DNA of 64,000 bases, taken from NCBI GenBank assembly GCA_020847615.1, contig JADLBR010000440.1, positions 1 through 64,000 of the forward strand. The letters run 5' to 3'. The notes beneath the pieces are model-generated. The model worked only from the letters and a program-made list of their open reading frames with translations. It did no database searches and was not told where the DNA came from. The stretch comes from Verrucomicrobiia bacterium (GTDB taxonomy: Bacteria; Verrucomicrobiota; Verrucomicrobiia; JADLBR01). The position numbers and the translations under genes were made by a program. Numbering within the stretch: position 1 is the stretch's first letter; every line of letters begins with the position of its first letter. Below, in pieces: positions 18,420 through 26,405 of the stretch.

Positions 18420-18650
18420 CCCGCGGCACGTAGGCTCACACCCTAGGGAACGAGAAGAAGGCCGGTTTTGGACTGCGGCGGCAGAGCGCAGCGGCGACGC
18501 CGCTTTCCCGACGGCCCGGTCACCCGCAGCCACCGCAAAAGCGCCATCGCAAATTCGCTGGCGCCCAAAGCGTCTGGCGCCCAGTACCCCGAACCAAGAA
18601 CCCCAGACCAAGAACCTTGCACCCCACCCCAGATCCCCTATTGCTTACCG
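18420..18650. other. Intergenic DNA with palindrome and simple repeat
   Basis: It contains GACTGCGGCGGCAGAGCGC running into CGGCGACGCCGC (18470-18504) and a CCGAACCAAGAACC-type stretch (about 18577-18618). The latter resembles the end of the kinase gene at 15745-15775 read on the other strand. The helicase frame stays open through this DNA, but its translation is low-complexity and the conserved helicase sequence starts only at 18651. Confidence 0.35.
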
Positions 18651-19841
18651 ATGCCATTTGACTCCCTGTCCCTGTCAGAGCCCATCCAGCGCGCCATCCG
18701 CGAAATGGGCTACGAGGAACCCACCCCCATCCAGGCACAGGCCATCCCGCTGGTCCTCGAGGGGCGCGACGTCATCGGTTCCGCGCAGACAGGGACCGGC
18801 AAGACCGCCGCCTTCGGACTCCCGATCCTCACGCGGATGGGTGGCCATGGCGCCCTGCGCTGCCTCATCCTCGAACCCACCCGCGAGCTCGCCGGCCAGG
18901 TCGATGCCGCATTCCGGCAGTTCGCAAAGTACACCGACCTGCGCATCTGCCTGCTCCACGGCGGCGTCGGCTACGGACCCCAGCGCCAGGCACTCGCCGA
19001 CGGCACCGACATTGTCATCGCCACGCCCGGACGCCTCATCGATCACCTCGAGCAGGGCACTTTCCACCTCAAGTCCATCGAATACCTCATCCTGGACGAG
19101 GTCGACCGCATGCTCGACATGGGCTTCCTCCCCGACGTGCGCCGCATCGCCGGCTACTGCCCCGCCAAAAAACAGGTCCTCTTCTTCACCGCGACCCTCC
19201 CCCCGGAGATCGAGCGCCTCGCCGCGTGGACCCTCCGCGACCCCGCCACCATCGAGATCGGCCTCCGCCGCTCACCCGCCGAGACCGTCCGCCACGCCTT
19301 CTACCCCGTCGCGATGGACCAGAAATTCGAACTGCTCCTCGCGCTCCTCGATGCCCTCCACTACGAGAGCGTCCTCATCTTCACCCGCACCAAGATGGCC
19401 GCCGACCGCATCTCCGAGCGCCTCATCGCCCACAACCACCCCGTCGCCGTCCTCCACTCCGACCGCTCACAGGCCGAGCGCACCGAGGCTCTCGCCGGGT
19501 TCAAGTCCGGAAAATTCGAGGTCATGGTCGCCACCGACCTCGCCTCCCGCGGCCTCGATATCGCCGGCATCACCCATGTCATCAACTTCGACGTCCCCGA
19601 AAGCCCAGACGACTACATCCACCGCATCGGCCGCACCGGGCGCGCCGAGGCCGAGGGCGACGCCCTCACCATCATCACCGCCGACGACCTCCGCGCCATC
19701 CACGCCATCGAGCACGCCGTCGGCAAACGCATTCCCCGCCAGAAGGTCGAGAATTTCCCCTACCACTACACCACCCTGCTCGAAGATCGCCCCATCCCCA
19801 AATCCGCCACCCGCCCCAAGTTCGGGCGAAAACGCCGATAG
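18651..19841 (+). CDS. DEAD-box ATP-dependent RNA helicase
   Basis: A 396-residue two-domain helicase. Q motif PTPIQAQAIP, motif I AQTGTGKT, motif Ia PTRELA, motif II DEVD (a variant of DEAD), motif III TAT (usually SAT), and motif VI HRIGRTGR are all visible. It probably remodels RNA in the cytosol, for example during ribosome assembly or mRNA decay. The short basic tail ending KFGRKRR could bind RNA. The ATG at 18651 is chosen because homology begins at once with MPFDSLSLSEP; the 61 codons upstream in the same frame are repeat-derived. Confidence 0.92.
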   Translation: MPFDSLSLSEPIQRAIREMGYEEPTPIQAQAIPLVLEGRDVIGSAQTGTGKTAAFGLPILTRMGGHGALRCLILEPTRELAGQVDAAFRQFAKYTDLRICLLHGGVGYGPQRQALADGTDIVIATPGRLIDHLEQGTFHLKSIEYLILDEVDRMLDMGFLPDVRRIAGYCPAKKQVLFFTATLPPEIERLAAWTLRDPATIEIGLRRSPAETVRHAFYPVAMDQKFELLLALLDALHYESVLIFTRTKMAADRISERLIAHNHPVAVLHSDRSQAERTEALAGFKSGKFEVMVATDLASRGLDIAGITHVINFDVPESPDDYIHRIGRTGRAEAEGDALTIITADDLRAIHAIEHAVGKRIPRQKVENFPYHYTTLLEDRPIPKSATRPKFGRKRR

Positions 19842-19929
19842 CCAGCCGGCCCAGCCACCGCACGATCGGGGAACGCTGATCTGCGCTGATCTGCGCTAAT
19901 CCGAGCTGATGTTCGATGTTGAGTGCTGG

Positions 19930-20328
19930 TTATGGAGTGTTGCCGTACACCAGCACCACGAACGCGATCGCCGCCAAGAGCCCCTTGCTGATCGCGATCC
20001 TCGGCCACGGCATCGTCACCCACCGCTCCCGCAGCGAGGGAACCCACGCGTAGACCCCGATCTTTGCCACCATCGCCAGCGCGAAACACACGCAGAACAC
20101 CCCGGCCGGCAACGACGCTCGCCCCGCCGCCGCATCCGCCAGCGCCAGGAGCAGCAACGTCAGGATCGCCGTCCAGTACGCCTTGGCCCACAGCGGCAAC
20201 CGGAAATCCGGATACCCGTACGCCCGCCGCTCGTGCCACTGATACTCGCCCCGCAGAATCAGCACCCAGCCAAGGCCCACCACCTCGACCACGATCACCG
20301 ACACCAAAAATATCAGAGTGAACGGCAT
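19930..20328 (-). CDS. Small four-helix membrane protein, function unknown
   Basis: A 132-residue hydrophobic protein with four clear membrane segments: LIFLVSVIVVEVVGLGWVLI, WTAILTLLLLALAD, AGVFCVCFALAMVAKIGVYA and LLAAIAFVVLVYG. A conserved-looking polar stretch with EYQWHERRAYGYPDF follows the first helix. I do not recognise the family. A start 9 codons upstream (20355) is also possible. It is convergent with the helicase and partly faces a small plus-strand gene. Hydrophobic periodicity supports it as a real protein. Confidence 0.55.
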   Translation of the reverse strand: MPFTLIFLVSVIVVEVVGLGWVLILRGEYQWHERRAYGYPDFRLPLWAKAYWTAILTLLLLALADAAAGRASLPAGVFCVCFALAMVAKIGVYAWVPSLRERWVTMPWPRIAISKGLLAAIAFVVLVYGNTP

Positions 20329-20436
20329 GCCATGACACCCGCCCGCATTCTCCACGCCCCAACCCCAGCCTCAACGCAGAAATCTCGGCCGCCGGCCCCC
20401 ACTTGCGCGACCCTCAACACGCGCCAATCTCTCCCC

Positions 20437-20670
20437 GTGCAAGACGACGTCCTCACCGTGCTCCAAGACAACCTCGCCGCCCTGGCCAAAGCCGCAGCCG
20501 AGAGGCGCGATTGCCGCGATCACCTCGCCCGACTCGACGAGATCGCGCGCCTCGCCAGCCCCTCACTACCCCCAGGACTCCGCCACTACCTCCAGAACCG
20601 CTCCTACCACAAAGCCCTCCTCCTCCTGCAGGGCCAAGACCCCGAAAGCGCCCCGGCACGCTGCGGTTGA
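20437..20670 (+). CDS. Small helical hypothetical protein, GTG start
   Basis: A 77-residue frame starts with GTG (VQDDVLTVLQDNLAAL) and ends at TGA 20668-20670. The composition is that of a real helical protein (DHLARLDEIARLA, then GLRHYLQNRSYHKALLLLQG), unlike the Arg/Pro-rich translation upstream in the same frame. No clear ribosome-binding site precedes the GTG. The LRHYLQNRSYHKAL segment looks like a helical hairpin. Function unknown. Confidence 0.5.
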   Translation: MQDDVLTVLQDNLAALAKAAAERRDCRDHLARLDEIARLASPSLPPGLRHYLQNRSYHKALLLLQGQDPESAPARCG

Positions 20671-20751
20671 ATTTTTTCTCTCGATTGTTGCGCGTCCGGT
20701 GCCGTTTCTAAGCATTTCACGAGCGCCCCCTCGAATCTTCAAACCTCACGC

Positions 20752-20780
20752 TTGAAACTTCGCCTCGCCCCTGCCAGTAT
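20752..20780 (+). promoter_or_regulatory. Candidate promoter of tRNA-Thr
   Basis: TTGAAA (20752-20757), a 17-base spacer and CAGTAT (20775-20780) lie 18 bases before the mature tRNA. The -10 match is weak, so this is tentative. Confidence 0.4.
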
Positions 20781-20798
20781 TCCTCCATTCGCTTTCCC

Positions 20799-20870
<72 letters not shown>

Positions 20871-21036
20871 CTCTGATAATCAACGACTTGTGACGGGGGT
20901 CGTGTCCCTCACGCGGGTCGTCTTGGCCAATTTCTTCTGCCCGCTCCCCCATCTCCCTTTGGTTGTAAGCGTCACGCCAAGCACCATGGGATTAAAGGAG
21001 GGGTCGCAGATGTCGTAGGCGTAGGCTACGGCATCT

Positions 21037-21420
21037 ATGAAACCGGAAGTTGGGATTCTGAAGAGCGACACCCGGGGCCGGGTGCAGTACAGCGCGGAGC
21101 ATCGGCAGAGGGTCCTCGAAGAGTTCGGGCGCAGCGGGATGAGCGGGGCGAAGTTCGCCCAGTACGCCTGGGTGAAGTATTCGACCTTTGCCAATTGGGT
21201 GCTGCGGCGCCGACGGGGAGAGGGTTGCGCGTCCGCCAAGGGCGAGGCGGGCAAAGGGGCGATGCAATTGGTCGAAGCCGTGGTGGGCCGGCGGGAGGAC
21301 GGGGAGCCGGTTCTTGGGGGGCTGGAGCTGGAACTGGCCGGCGGCATTCGGCTGCGCATCCGTGATCGGGGGCAGCTGAAGCTGGCGGCGGCGTTGCTGC
21401 GGGAACTTGGGCAGTGCTGA
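21037..21420 (+). CDS. tnpA: IS66-family accessory protein TnpA
   Basis: A 127-residue protein with the N-terminal helix-turn-helix typical of IS66 TnpA (YSAEHRQRVLEEFGRSGMSG, then FAQYAWVKYSTFANWV). The C-terminal part has the GLELELAGGIRLRIRD strand pattern. TnpA is thought to bind the element's ends and is needed with TnpB and TnpC. Its TGA overlaps the GTG of tnpB (21414-21420), the usual IS66 arrangement. With tnpC missing it is probably a remnant. Confidence 0.85.
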   Translation: MKPEVGILKSDTRGRVQYSAEHRQRVLEEFGRSGMSGAKFAQYAWVKYSTFANWVLRRRRGEGCASAKGEAGKGAMQLVEAVVGRREDGEPVLGGLELELAGGIRLRIRDRGQLKLAAALLRELGQC

Positions 21421-21760
21421 GCTTCTCCGGCAGCCTGAAGATCTATCTGGCCGTGGAGCCCCGCGACCTACGCAAAGGGTTCGACGGGCTGGCGGCCGAC
21501 GTCAACGGGAAACTCGGCGCGCAGGTCAAGAGCGGCGCGCTGTTTGTTTTCTGCAACAGGAGGCGGACACGGCTCAAGGTCCTGTATTGGGACGGGAGCG
21601 GGATTTGGATTCTGACCAAACGGCTCGAGGAGGGCCATTTCAGCTGGCCGGCGGCCGATGCGGCCGACGGTGGGACCCCGTGGTCGGACCACAGGATCTA
21701 TTGCAACGACAGCCGGTTGGGATGGAAACTGGGGCGGTTTTGGGCCCTTAGGCGCAATTT
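21414..21760 (+). pseudogene. tnpB: Truncated IS66 TnpB (Orf2)
   Basis: From the GTG at 21414 the first 80 or so residues match TnpB well (SGSLKIYLAVEPRDLRKGF, SGALFVFCNRRRTRLKVLYW, ILTKRLEEGHFSWP). After that the sequence no longer resembles the family. There is no stop codon: the frame stays open and runs in phase into the phosphodiesterase gene at 21876, ending at 22421. A fused 335-residue product is possible on paper but is probably not functional. Confidence 0.75.
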
Positions 21761-21875
21761 CCGGACTCGTTTTTTGGTTCTAAGGAACCGACCATCTCCC
21801 TTCCCTGTTGTGCCCGGGCGCGCGCCTGGCAACGCCGCACGTGCCGCGACCGGGCTCGAAAGTGAAGCCGCCGCC

Positions 21876-22421
21876 ATGAAGTCCATCCGCCTGCTTCTTG
21901 CCGCCCTGGTTCTGGCGCCCGGCCTTTCGGCCGAACACCGGATTGACGCGCGCACACCGAACGGGCTGAGGGACCTGTTTCGTCCCGAGCGTGGGCCGCT
22001 TCCGTTCGTTAGCGCTCACCGGGGGGGCGCCCAAGAGGGCTTTCCGGAAAATTGTCTGGAGAGCTTCGAGCATACGCTCCGGCACACCTTCGCGATCATG
22101 GAGATTGATCCGCGCTACGCCAAGGATGGCGCGATTGTCGTGCATCACGATGCAACGCTGGAACGCACGACGACCGGCCGGGGAAAGGTCTCAGACTTCA
22201 CGCTGGCGGAATTGAAGCAACTCCGTCTCAAGGATCCGGAAGGCAACGTCACCCACGAGGTCGCCGACATCATCGATCTCGAACCGGACTACCGCTCTTT
22301 CCTTCGGCGCGGTGCCGATCTGGTCGAGACCGACATACCGGTGCGGCTCGGGCCGTTGCTTCGGGGCCCGGCGCCGGTATCGCCGACGAAGGCTCCCTAT
22401 CTCATTCCTTTCCCGCCCTGA
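21876..22421 (+). pseudogene. Internally deleted secreted glycerophosphodiester phosphodiesterase
   Basis: The start MKSIRLLLAALVLAPGLSA is a good signal peptide. The catalytic front of the family follows: SAHRGG, FPENCLESFEHTL, EIDPRYAKDG, HHDATLERTTTG. Right after RLKDPEGN the sequence jumps to the typical C-terminal end of this family (EPDYRSFLRRGADLVETDIP). The middle of the TIM barrel, some 100 residues compared with the usual size near 290, is gone without loss of frame. At 181 residues it very likely cannot fold as a normal enzyme. Its end overlaps the end of the convergent FAD gene by 20 bp. Confidence 0.75.
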
Positions 22422-25400
22422 GGACCTCCGTCGCGTGCAGCGCGTACACCCCGCGCAGATCGCGCGCAAACTCCTGCAGGACCTTCTCGCCCAGACCGTC
22501 CCAATCGCCACACCGGTAGAGCGCGCGCGCCACCGCGATCTCCCTCAGGCAGAGTTGGCGCTCGTTGCCACCATCCGACCCGTACCCGCCGGCCGCGGTG
22601 ATCGCTTTGACGTCCGTCATCGCATGCCCCCCGATGTCGGGCTTTTGGAGCAATTCCGCCAGGGGGCGCGCCGCCGACGGGTCGCGAAGCGCCTCGAGCG
22701 CCAGCGTCACGGCCCGGAAGCGCGCGAAGGTCGAGCGCCCATCCATCTTCGCCACCAGATCCAGGAGCGGCGCCAAGGCCCGCTTGTCGCGCGTCCGCCC
22801 AAGGGCCACGATGCAGCTGTCTTCCCGATTCATCCGCCGCCCGAACGCCGTCTCATCCCTCAGGTCGATGTCGGGCGCCGGCTGCTTTCCCGACACCAGG
22901 GAAATCAGGGTCTCGGCACCCGTCGCGTCCCCCATGATCCCCAGCACGTGCGCGTACACCAATTTCTGCGCGGGCGTCTTCGCCTCGCCGTACGCCTTCC
23001 GGACCCGCGGGAGCGCCTGCTCCCACTGCGCGAGGACCAGGCCCACATCCTTGTATCCATTGCCCAGTCCCGTGACCGCGAGTGCGAGTCGCTCGACGTC
23101 CACGATGGCGTTGTCTTTCCATCCCAGGACCTCCGGCGCGAGGTTTCCCCTCTCGACCAGATGCTGCTGCAACCCCCTCATGTCTATCGTCCGAAAAGTT
23201 TTTCCACCGCGCGCGGCCATGGCGCCCGCCACGCCAGCCACGTACCCCATGTTCTGGATGTCCGGCTGCATGCGCATGATCGGCATCGCGTCGCGATGCG
23301 CGCTGATGCCGAGCCCGATGACCATCAGCCCCTCAAGCCCCTTCGGCAGCAGCGCGCGATACGGCACGTTGGCCGAACAGATCTTCTGCCCGGTCGCCTC
23401 GCTGACGTAGCAGATCTCGGCAATCGAGTAGCCGTGGCTGTCGAAGTTGCTGCGCGCCTGCACCACGGTATCGGGAAAGGTCCGCCCGTTGACGATGTCC
23501 AGCGGGGTGACCCAGCAATCGCCCACGATCCGCTGCCGCTCGCGGCTCTCCACGAGTTGCGAGACATCCCAGACCCTGCCCGCCCCCGCGCGGCCGCGCA
23601 CGCCGAAGAGCCACAGGTCGGCCGCATCGCAATCGTTGACATACCCGAAGTCGGAATTGATGTAGCTTGCGCCCAGCCTGCGCGGCGACAGCCCAACCCC
23701 CTGCAGCGCGATCTCATCGGCCCCCTGGAACACGCACGCCGCTCCCGCCGACGCCGCGATCTCCGCGTTGCCGGTCGCATCGACCACGCCCTTGGCCAGA
23801 ACGACACCGCGCCCCGCGGGCGTCGCCACGACGACGCCGGTCACGCGGTCGCCCTCCACGAGTGCACCGCACCCCAGCGCCCCGAACCAGATCTCGGCCC
23901 CGGCCTTGCGGTTCTCCCGCCGCCACCACTCGGCCTTGCCGACCACGTGAACCGCCGCGCCCAGTTCCTTCACGCCATCGTCGTGTTCCGCCGTAAAGCC
24001 GCACACCGTGCCGTACCAGTACTTGCCGATCATGCCGAGCGTGCCGACGCCGCCCAGGCCATGCAGGTGTTCGATCACCAGGGTCTTTGCACCCTGCCGC
24101 CCCGCCGCGATCCCCGCGGGTGCGCCGCCGGTCCCCCCGCCCACCACAACCACATCATACTCGCCCAGCACCGGCAACGCGGTCTTCGCCGCGCGCACGG
24201 TCGGCAGCCCGCTCAGAAACGGGCGCGTCCCAGTCAACAGCTCCTTCACCTCGCCGCGCGCGACCGCGTCGCCGGGATGGCCCGCGAGCACCACGCCCCC
24301 CGGGGCCGGCAGCGCCCTCGCTTCCGCCGCGGCCACGGCACCGATGCGTTCGCCCACCGCCATCAGTTCCAGCGGCCGCAACAGTTGCGCCGCCGCCGCC
24401 CGCGGCACGTCCGCACACCCCCCGAGCACGTACACGCGCGGCACGCCCGCCGGCCGGAAACAGTCGAGGTCCACCCCCTCGGCGCCCGGCCATTCGGCCG
24501 CAAGCGATCTCTCGCCCGCCATCGGATCGGGCGGCACATGGAACAGCGAGTCCGCGCCATCCAGCAGCGTCTTTACGAAGGTCCGGTCCCGCGCCACCTG
24601 CTCCGCCTCGGCGAACGCACGGTAAGAGCCATCCTTCATGTCTATCCGCATCTCGCACGCGTACGCTTTGCCGGCCACGCTCTTCGCCGAGCCCCCGCGC
24701 GACCCGGAGGTGATCGGCGAATCGTAATCTCCGGGCAGTGCCCTGACGGTCATCCCGTTCGACGACGGCGCCTCGCCGGCGATGATGATGCGCGTGAAAC
24801 TCTGCGGGCCCTCCGGATAGGGCCGGAACCGCCCGCCCGCCATGCGCGCCACCACGCCCCGTTCCGTCGCATCGATGACCACTTTCGCGAGCACCGCCTG
24901 CCGCCCGGTCCGGTTGGCCATGACGATGCCCGCCACGTTGCCGTCCGCATCGCGCAGCACGTCCGTCGCGTATGAGCTGGTCAGGAAGCCCACGCCGCCA
25001 TCCAGCAACGCCCTATCCAGCGCCTGTTTCACGCGCAGGGGCGTCGGCGTGGCCACGGCCGTGCCGGCGCCCACCGCCCGCACGATCAGCTCACCCAGCA
25101 AAAGCCGCTTTGCCCCCTCCTGCATCCTCACCGCGACCTTCAGATGCCGGGCCGGCCGACCGATCTCCGCGGAATACCGCACGGCGTTGGATCCCGATCC
25201 CGCCTCGCCGCGCATTGGGATCTCCTCGCCCCACGATCTGCCGTCCTCGCTGACCGACACGACCGCCGACCCGACGTCGAAGTCACCCGGACGTTTGAAC
25301 GCCATCAGGTCCACGCCCTGGACAGGCCCCGCCCCGCCAATCGCCGCCACGATAACCGCATCCCGGCCATACTCGACGCTGTGGTGCTGGGCATCGTCAT

Positions 25401-25794
25401 GGCGCCCGTCGCACAGCATGCCACCGCTGTCCTTGTGCTTGCCCCCGCTTGGCACATCCGTCGTGTATGTGAAGGGCAATGATGTCTCGGTCCGCACGTA
25501 GATGGATTTTGCCAGCGCCGACACCGGGACTTCGCCCTCCTCCAGCCAAAGTCGCAATGTCCCCGCCACATCGTCGCCCAGATACGGGCGCGGCGCAGCG
25601 AGGAAAACCTTCGCACCCGCCCTGGCGGCAGCCACCCCCGCCGCAACCGCACCACATGTGCCACCCACAATGACGACATCCGCTTCGCGGGCGACCGGGA
25701 TCGCCCGCTCCGATTCCAACAACCCCGCCCCGCTCGCGACTTCACCAAAACCCGCAACCGCCGCCCACACCACAGCAACCCACCGTCCGCTCAT
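22402..25794 (-). CDS. Secreted tandem FAD-dependent oxidoreductase with inserted carbohydrate-binding-like domain
   Basis: An 1130-residue exported protein (signal MSGRWVAVVWAAVAGFGEVA). It holds two FAD_oxidored-type modules in a row. The first begins at VVIVGGTCGAVAA (about 41-52), whose glycine motif is degenerate; the second at VVVVGGGTGGAPA (about 548-560) is intact. Residues of roughly 110-247 form an insert with SVSEDGRSWGEE and ARHLKVAVRM, like an F5/8 (galactose-binding-like) fold. The last 250 residues are helical with HEAT-like periodicity. AAGGAGAT upstream fixes the start. The substrate is unknown; a role in carbohydrate oxidation is a guess. It is a paralogue of the gene at 27825. 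Confidence 0.8.
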   Translation of the reverse strand: MSGRWVAVVWAAVAGFGEVASGAGLLESERAIPVAREADVVIVGGTCGAVAAGVAAARAGAKVFLAAPRPYLGDDVAGTLRLWLEEGEVPVSALAKSIYVRTETSLPFTYTTDVPSGGKHKDSGGMLCDGRHDDAQHHSVEYGRDAVIVAAIGGAGPVQGVDLMAFKRPGDFDVGSAVVSVSEDGRSWGEEIPMRGEAGSGSNAVRYSAEIGRPARHLKVAVRMQEGAKRLLLGELIVRAVGAGTAVATPTPLRVKQALDRALLDGGVGFLTSSYATDVLRDADGNVAGIVMANRTGRQAVLAKVVIDATERGVVARMAGGRFRPYPEGPQSFTRIIIAGEAPSSNGMTVRALPGDYDSPITSGSRGGSAKSVAGKAYACEMRIDMKDGSYRAFAEAEQVARDRTFVKTLLDGADSLFHVPPDPMAGERSLAAEWPGAEGVDLDCFRPAGVPRVYVLGGCADVPRAAAAQLLRPLELMAVGERIGAVAAAEARALPAPGGVVLAGHPGDAVARGEVKELLTGTRPFLSGLPTVRAAKTALPVLGEYDVVVVGGGTGGAPAGIAAGRQGAKTLVIEHLHGLGGVGTLGMIGKYWYGTVCGFTAEHDDGVKELGAAVHVVGKAEWWRRENRKAGAEIWFGALGCGALVEGDRVTGVVVATPAGRGVVLAKGVVDATGNAEIAASAGAACVFQGADEIALQGVGLSPRRLGASYINSDFGYVNDCDAADLWLFGVRGRAGAGRVWDVSQLVESRERQRIVGDCWVTPLDIVNGRTFPDTVVQARSNFDSHGYSIAEICYVSEATGQKICSANVPYRALLPKGLEGLMVIGLGISAHRDAMPIMRMQPDIQNMGYVAGVAGAMAARGGKTFRTIDMRGLQQHLVERGNLAPEVLGWKDNAIVDVERLALAVTGLGNGYKDVGLVLAQWEQALPRVRKAYGEAKTPAQKLVYAHVLGIMGDATGAETLISLVSGKQPAPDIDLRDETAFGRRMNREDSCIVALGRTRDKRALAPLLDLVAKMDGRSTFARFRAVTLALEALRDPSAARPLAELLQKPDIGGHAMTDVKAITAAGGYGSDGGNERQLCLREIAVARALYRCGDWDGLGEKVLQEFARDLRGVYALHATEVLRAGKE

Positions 25795-25802
25795 GCGCTC
25801 AT

Positions 25803-25808
25803 CTCCTT
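25803..25808 (-). promoter_or_regulatory. Ribosome-binding site of the 1130-aa FAD protein
   Basis: On the minus strand AAGGAG lies 8 bases before the ATG at 25794. It decides this start over an in-frame ATG 12 codons upstream, and it restores a clean signal peptide. Confidence 0.75.
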
Positions 25809-25985
25809 CACCACAGTACCCACGTAGCATTCCGGTGGTTCGGATTCCCTCTCAACCTCCGGACGTTCCATCTTTCAATCCTACATCCGGCTCGCACGCT
25901 CCCGCAATCCGGCAGGCTGTCTCCCACCCAGGCCACTGCGATCCCCACTGCGCCGCATCCCCCAAGTCCACCGAAGAAGTAAATT

Positions 25986-26014
25986 TTGCAGAGCACGCCA
26001 TCCCCGCCTATGCT
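25986..26014 (+). promoter_or_regulatory. Candidate sigma70-type promoter of the coiled-coil gene
   Basis: TTGCAG (25986-25991), a 17-base spacer and TATGCT (26009-26014) stand 21 bases before the ATG at 26036, in the divergent gap upstream of the FAD gene. Confidence 0.5.
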
Positions 26015-26035
26015 GTCGCGCAGCAAGGAGTCACC

Positions 26036-26338
26036 ATGACGGACGCGAAAAAGTCGGACATGAAGAGCGCCTTCGACATCGCCATGGAGCGATTGGAGAA
26101 GAGCGAGGGCAAATTGGCGGCGCTGACCGATGAGCAGAAGCGCGCCATCGCCGATGTGGAGTCAAAAGCCAAGGCGAGGATCGCCGAGATCGAGATCATG
26201 TTCCAGCCGAAGCGCGCCGCAGCCCTGGCCACCGGCGACCCGTCGCAGATCGAGGAGGTCGAGCGCCAGCGGCGCGCCGATCTCGACAAAGTACGCCGCC
26301 AGGCCGAGGACGAGAAGGAACGCATCCGCAGGGCCTGA
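26036..26338 (+). CDS. Small charged coiled-coil hypothetical protein
   Basis: A 100-residue protein preceded by a strong AAGGAG (26025-26030). It is almost entirely helical and highly charged (MERLEKSEGKLAALTDEQK, then VESKAKARIAEIEI and RQRRADLDKVRRQAEDEKER), with heptad-like spacing that suggests a coiled coil. There is no signal peptide, so it is cytosolic. It lies between the two paralogous FAD genes. I do not recognise a named family; it could be a structural or ribosome-associated factor. Function unknown. Confidence 0.75.
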   Translation: MTDAKKSDMKSAFDIAMERLEKSEGKLAALTDEQKRAIADVESKAKARIAEIEIMFQPKRAAALATGDPSQIEEVERQRRADLDKVRRQAEDEKERIRRA

Positions 26339-26405
26339 ATCCCGGGGGCCGCGCCCTATCCGGAAGGCGCGGCAGCACCAGCGGAGAGCTATAAGGGGTC
26401 CTCGA

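Larger units (their letters stand above)
20965..21760 (+). mobile_element. Truncated IS66-family insertion sequence
   Basis: The left boundary is placed at GTAAGCGTCACGCC, which matches the usual GTAAGCG start of IS66-family terminal repeats. It carries an apparently intact tnpA and the first two-thirds of tnpB. The tnpC transposase and the right terminal repeat are absent, so the element cannot move by itself. The right edge is approximate: TnpB-like sequence fades after about 21660, and recognisable phosphodiesterase sequence begins at 21876. Confidence 0.7.

Noticed and set aside
17637-18611. Minus-strand open frame of 324 codons
   Set aside because: It is antisense to the BNR/DUF1080 gene, Gly/Asp/Ala-rich, with no signal or motif.
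22312-24975. Plus-strand open frame of 887 codons
   Set aside because: It is antisense to the tandem FAD gene, rich in Arg/His/Pro and without domains. The minus-strand reading has clear Rossmann motifs and a ribosome-binding site.
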